The notes below the pieces were generated by a model. It ran no database searches and had not been told where the DNA came from. It saw only the letters and a program-made list of their open reading frames with translations. Shown in pieces: positions 60,549 through 64,000 of a stretch of DNA of 64,000 nt; position 1 is the stretch's first letter; every line of letters begins with the position of its first letter. The stretch covers positions 6,711,445-6,775,444 of the forward strand of contig NC_020054.1 in the NCBI RefSeq assembly GCF_000331105.1, written 5' to 3'. The translations under genes were made by a program, and so were the position numbers. This stretch comes from Fibrella aestuarina BUZ 2 (lineage in GTDB: Bacteria > Bacteroidota > Bacteroidia > Cytophagales > Spirosomataceae).

Positions 60549-62387
60549 ATGTGCGGCATTGTAGCTTATGTAGGGCATCGGGAAGCATGCCCCCTCGTGA
60601 TCAAAGGTTTAAAACGACTCGAATACCGGGGGTACGATAGCGCCGGCGTGGCGTTGCTCAATGGCGAAGGGCTGAAAGTGTACAAGAAAAAAGGCAAAGT
60701 ATCGGCCCTTGAGCACGAACTGGCCGACAAGTCCCTGCATGCGACCATTGGCATGGGGCATACCCGCTGGGCCACGCACGGCGAACCCAATGACGTCAAC
60801 GCGCACCCGCATTATTCCTTTCACAAAAAGCTGGCGATCATCCACAACGGGATCATCGAGAACTACGCGACCATCAAGGAAACGCTGCTTCGCAAAGGGC
60901 ATACCTTTGCCAGCCAGACGGATACCGAGGTGCTGGGGCAGTTTATCGAAGACATCTGGGAAAACGCGGGCGGTACGCTGGAAGAAGCCGTTCGAGCCGC
61001 GTTGCAGGAAGTGGCCGGGGCCTACGCTATCGTGGTCATGAACGCCGAAGACCCCACCCAACTGGTGGCCGCTCGCAAAGGCAGCCCGCTGGTGATTGGC
61101 GTGGGTGAGGGCGAATATTTCTTTGCCTCCGATGCCTCGCCCATTATCGAATACACCAAGGATGTGGTTTACCTCAACGATTACGAGGTGGCCAACGTGC
61201 AGGCGGGTAAACTGAGCATCGTTACGCTCGACAACACGAAGACAACGCCATACATCCAGAAAGTAGAAATGGAACTCGCAGCCATCGAAAAAGGCGGTTT
61301 CGACCATTTCATGCTGAAGGAAATCTTCGAGCAACCCCGCTCCATTGCCGACTCCATGCGCGGTCGGGTCAACGCCGACGAAGGCACGCTCCAACTGGGT
61401 GGCCTCCGCGATTACATGGATAAGCTGGCCAAATCGAAGCGGATCATTATCGTGGGTTGCGGCACCTCCTGGCATGCTGGGCTGGTGGCCGAATACATTT
61501 TTGAGGAACTGGCCCGTATCCCGGTTGAAGTCGAGTACGCCTCGGAGTTCCGCTACCGGAACCCGATCATCAAAGAGGGCGATATCGTCATTGCCATCTC
61601 GCAGTCGGGTGAAACGGCCGATACGCTGGCGGCCATCGAACTGGCCAAGTCGAAAGGGGCTACCATTTTCGGCGTTTGTAACGTGGTAGGCTCGTCCATT
61701 GCGCGGGCTACCCACGCGGGAGCCTACACCCACGCGGGCCCCGAAATTGGCGTAGCCAGCACCAAGGCCTTCACGGCGCAAGTGACGGTGCTCACGCTGA
61801 TGGCTCTGGCCGCCGCCCAGCGCAAAGGCGCTATTTCCGACACTCTGTTCCGGCAGTTGCTGGCCGAGTTGGAAACCATTCCGGCCAAAGTGGAGCGGGT
61901 GCTGGAGAGCGCCGAAAAGATCAAGGAAATCGCCTATATCTTCACTTACGCCCGCAACTTCATTTACCTGGGTCGGGGCCTCAACTTCCCCGTGGCGCTG
62001 GAGGGAGCGCTGAAACTGAAAGAAATCAGCTACATCCACGCCGAGGGATACCCCGCCGCCGAGATGAAGCACGGCCCCATTGCCCTTATCGACGAAGACA
62101 TGCCGGTGGTGGTAACAGCCACGCAGGATAGCTCGTACGAAAAGGTCGTTTCAAACATTCAGGAAGTCAAAGCCCGCAAGGGCCGCGTGATTGCCGTCGT
62201 AACGGAAGGCGACACCCACCTGCCCTCGATGGTCGATTTCACCATCGAGATCCCGAAGGTGCACGAGATTCTGATGCCGCTGGTGTCGGTGGTGCCGCTG
62301 CAACTGCTGGCCTACGACATCGCCGTGATGCGTGGTCGTAACGTCGATCAGCCGCGTAACCTGGCCAAATCGGTGACCGTGGAGTAA
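60549..62387 (+). CDS. glmS: Glutamine-fructose-6-phosphate aminotransferase
   Basis: 612 residues; makes glucosamine 6-phosphate for peptidoglycan and LPS. Cys2 (catalytic after Met removal) opens the glutaminase domain (MCGIVAYVGHREACPLVIKGLKRLEYRGYDSAG), followed by GHTRWATHG and HNGIIENYATIK. Two SIS domains hold VGCGTSWHAGLV, SQSGETADTLAAIELAK and the C-terminal KSVTVE. A likely terminator follows at 62411-62451. The 200-base leader contains no glmS ribozyme that I recognise. Confidence 0.97.
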   Translation: MCGIVAYVGHREACPLVIKGLKRLEYRGYDSAGVALLNGEGLKVYKKKGKVSALEHELADKSLHATIGMGHTRWATHGEPNDVNAHPHYSFHKKLAIIHNGIIENYATIKETLLRKGHTFASQTDTEVLGQFIEDIWENAGGTLEEAVRAALQEVAGAYAIVVMNAEDPTQLVAARKGSPLVIGVGEGEYFFASDASPIIEYTKDVVYLNDYEVANVQAGKLSIVTLDNTKTTPYIQKVEMELAAIEKGGFDHFMLKEIFEQPRSIADSMRGRVNADEGTLQLGGLRDYMDKLAKSKRIIIVGCGTSWHAGLVAEYIFEELARIPVEVEYASEFRYRNPIIKEGDIVIAISQSGETADTLAAIELAKSKGATIFGVCNVVGSSIARATHAGAYTHAGPEIGVASTKAFTAQVTVLTLMALAAAQRKGAISDTLFRQLLAELETIPAKVERVLESAEKIKEIAYIFTYARNFIYLGRGLNFPVALEGALKLKEISYIHAEGYPAAEMKHGPIALIDEDMPVVVTATQDSSYEKVVSNIQEVKARKGRVIAVVTEGDTHLPSMVDFTIEIPKVHEILMPLVSVVPLQLLAYDIAVMRGRNVDQPRNLAKSVTVE

Positions 62388-62410
62388 ATCGACTTCATTG
62401 CCTTATCTGC

Positions 62411-62451
62411 AAACGCCCGCTTCGATCGGAAACTGATGGAAGCGGGCGTTT
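62411..62451. terminator. Bidirectional terminator between glmS and mutA
   Basis: Perfect 13-base stem AAACGCCCGCTTC / GAAGCGGGCGTTT, 15-base loop, followed by TCTT. It ends just before the convergent mutA stop at 62454. Confidence 0.88.
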
Positions 62452-62453
62452 TC

Positions 62454-63758
62454 TTATTCGAATGATTCGGCCAGCCGCCGCGTGGGTAAGCCTGATGCCT
62501 GGGCAGCGATGGGGGCGGGCGTCGGGGGTGTACTTCCTTCGTCGTGCCGGAATTTGGTCACACCAACCAGGACACGGCCCTGCTGCACAGCCGTTCGCTT
62601 CGCCTCATAAGCCGCGTCGATCGCCTCTCGGACGTACCCTGCCGCGTTGGCATAGCCGCCTTTTTGCTCAACGGCTAGAAATAACGCCCAGGCTGCTTCG
62701 ACCAGCTGGTGCGTCAGTGTTTCGATGTAATAACTCCCCGCCGATGGATCGGCCACGCGCCCAAACTGACTTTCTTCCAGCAGCAGCGTCGATACATTAC
62801 GGGCAATGCGCTGACTGAACTCGGTCACCGACTCGGCTAGCACGGCATCGTAGGGGCGCACGGTGAGCCAATCGCAACCGCCAATCACAGCCGCCATCGC
62901 CTCCGTCGTGTTGCGGAGCAGGTTGGTGTAGGGTGTAGCGGCTGCCTCGTAGAAAGCCGACGTTTCGCCGTGTACTAAAAACGGCGTGGCAGTGAGCCCA
63001 TACCCTGCCCCAAATCGGGCCAGCAACACGCGCAGCGCCCGCAGCTTGGCGATTTCCAGAAAATAACTAGTACCCACAGCCAGCCGAATGGTCGTTTTAG
63101 CGGCTAGTTGCTCGGCCGCAAAGCCGGCTTCGGTAAGCTGATCGAAGGTATCGGCAAGCTGAGCCAGCGTAAACGCCAGCTCCTGCGTAGCCGTGGCCCC
63201 AGCATTGTGGATAACTACCCCATCTATGTGGATAACTCGAAACTGCGGCGATTCTTCTGCCTTTTTCAGGCTGTTCACCAGCTGACTTACCGGCTGATTA
63301 GGTGGGCCCATCAATCCGCCCCGCAACTGGTAGGGTGCCACGTTTTGCAGGGCTGCCATGAAGGCCTCCCCATTGCCCGTTACGGCGAAGCAAACCGGCG
63401 TGTCGCTCAGTTTTATCCCGTTCAGCAAGAGCGACAGGTTGATGTCGGCCGGTACGTGTAACAGCAGCGCATCGGCGCCATTGGCAATCGCCTCGCGCAA
63501 TACGGTATTTTGAGCCCGTACATCAGTGGCGTCGATGGTGTAGGCCGGGGCGTTGAGCCAGCCCGGCTGGGTACGTTGCGCCGCCTGTATCGCTGCCAGC
63601 GGCAACGTACCCACGTGCTCAGCCGTGTAATACGGTTCAGCCGTAAACCCTTCCGGCGTTGCCCAGCGAAGCGTTTCGTAGGCACCGGGATCTTTCAGGT
63701 CTTTCTGCACCTGCGCCAGCCAGTCGACATAGGTGAGAGATGGAAATGTATGTTGCAT
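62454..63758 (-). CDS. mutA: Methylmalonyl-CoA mutase small subunit
   Basis: 434 residues starting MQHTFPSLTYVDWLAQVQKDL. The beta/alpha barrel of the MutA family is visible (LRWATPEGFTAEPYYTAEH, LLLHVPADINLSLLLNG, PSAGSYYIETLTHQLVEAAW). No B12-binding domain is present, as usual for the non-catalytic small subunit that pairs with MutB in the conversion between succinyl-CoA and methylmalonyl-CoA. MutB normally follows in the same operon, but here the next gene downstream is glmS on the other strand. Upstream, 63759-64000 is an AT-rich, gene-free stretch. Confidence 0.88.
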   Translation of the reverse strand: MQHTFPSLTYVDWLAQVQKDLKDPGAYETLRWATPEGFTAEPYYTAEHVGTLPLAAIQAAQRTQPGWLNAPAYTIDATDVRAQNTVLREAIANGADALLLHVPADINLSLLLNGIKLSDTPVCFAVTGNGEAFMAALQNVAPYQLRGGLMGPPNQPVSQLVNSLKKAEESPQFRVIHIDGVVIHNAGATATQELAFTLAQLADTFDQLTEAGFAAEQLAAKTTIRLAVGTSYFLEIAKLRALRVLLARFGAGYGLTATPFLVHGETSAFYEAAATPYTNLLRNTTEAMAAVIGGCDWLTVRPYDAVLAESVTEFSQRIARNVSTLLLEESQFGRVADPSAGSYYIETLTHQLVEAAWALFLAVEQKGGYANAAGYVREAIDAAYEAKRTAVQQGRVLVGVTKFRHDEGSTPPTPAPIAAQASGLPTRRLAESFE

Positions 63759-64000
63759 CGTTTGTTGATTACGGGTTGGCTCGACTAAGTAATTCTGCGG
63801 CTTACCGGTTGAGGTCGGGCGGCACCTGGGCTTTCGTCAGTCAAAAATCCATCAAAATCGGCGATGTACAATCCGCCTTCGTTCTATAAATTCAATGCCC
63901 AACGTCTAACTTACTTTCTTACTTTTGTCTCCCTTTTTAACAGCCGTACCTCCGTCTTGACGTTAGTTATTCAGTGAATCCCTTCCCATCGCCCGGCCCT

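Noticed and set aside
1..64000. tRNA and rRNA genes
   Set aside because: I looked for T-arm and acceptor patterns in spacers and found none outside coding sequence; a tRNAscan run would settle it.

Overview
The window is a piece of a moderately GC-rich chromosome from a Bacteroidota bacterium, most likely order Cytophagales and probably a Spirosoma-like genus. The signs are three SusC/TonB-dependent receptors with N-terminal carboxypeptidase-like domains, DUF4249 and DUF4270 lipoproteins, a type IX secretion C-terminal tail, a Bacteroidota-type long amidophosphoribosyltransferase, and promoters with the Bacteroidota -7 box TAnnTTTG. The genus is inference.

Layout. 1-6702: a truncated lipoprotein gene, gmhA, a Wzi/RemB-like outer-membrane barrel, upp, an OmpA-family protein and a flippase-like membrane protein. 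6807-20438: a surface-polysaccharide region. It has a 13-helix-type membrane protein, a GT2 plus DUF2304 pair and another GT2 on the plus strand. On the minus strand are a GT4, a GT2, a CmcI-type enzyme, a repeat adhesin and a five-gene CDP-deoxyhexose block (rfbF, rfbG, 3,5-epimerase, C-methyltransferase, reductase/epimerase). 20643-25098: a secreted protein, a UvrD/PcrA helicase, a VapBC-like toxin-antitoxin pair and ybeY. 25229-31582: a TonB receptor under a TPP riboswitch, and a second TonB receptor with a DUF4249 partner. 31755-41040: TraB/GumN, two PPK2 polyphosphate kinases flanking an FAD oxidoreductase, secreted MsrA, a GAF histidine kinase, a 930-base gene-free stretch and manC. 41399-50032: a TonB receptor, a T9SS cargo protein, purF and an NAD-dependent reductase. 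50232-53117: a compact array of four small AT-rich genes separated by attC-like repeats. 53385-63758: an S9 peptidase, an NTF2-like protein, panC, a GT5-domain protein, a DUF4270 lipoprotein, glmS and mutA.

The most unusual item is the 50232-53117 array. Each of its four short genes is followed by a related non-coding element with outer core boxes resembling integron attC sites (RYYYAAC ... GTTRRRY) and shared inner boxes GTGTAAAGG and CACCATCA. A lone GTTGGGT sits at the left edge, as would be expected at an insertion point. No integrase is present in the window. A second genome-scale signal is the octamer GGTACGTT/AACGTACC, which I counted 44 times by eye where about two are expected. It includes a perfect 22-bp palindrome in a gene-free region. 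A third is a set of very long, nearly perfect inverted repeats in gene-end spacers, each of different sequence.

All calls come from reading the sequence; no homology search was run.
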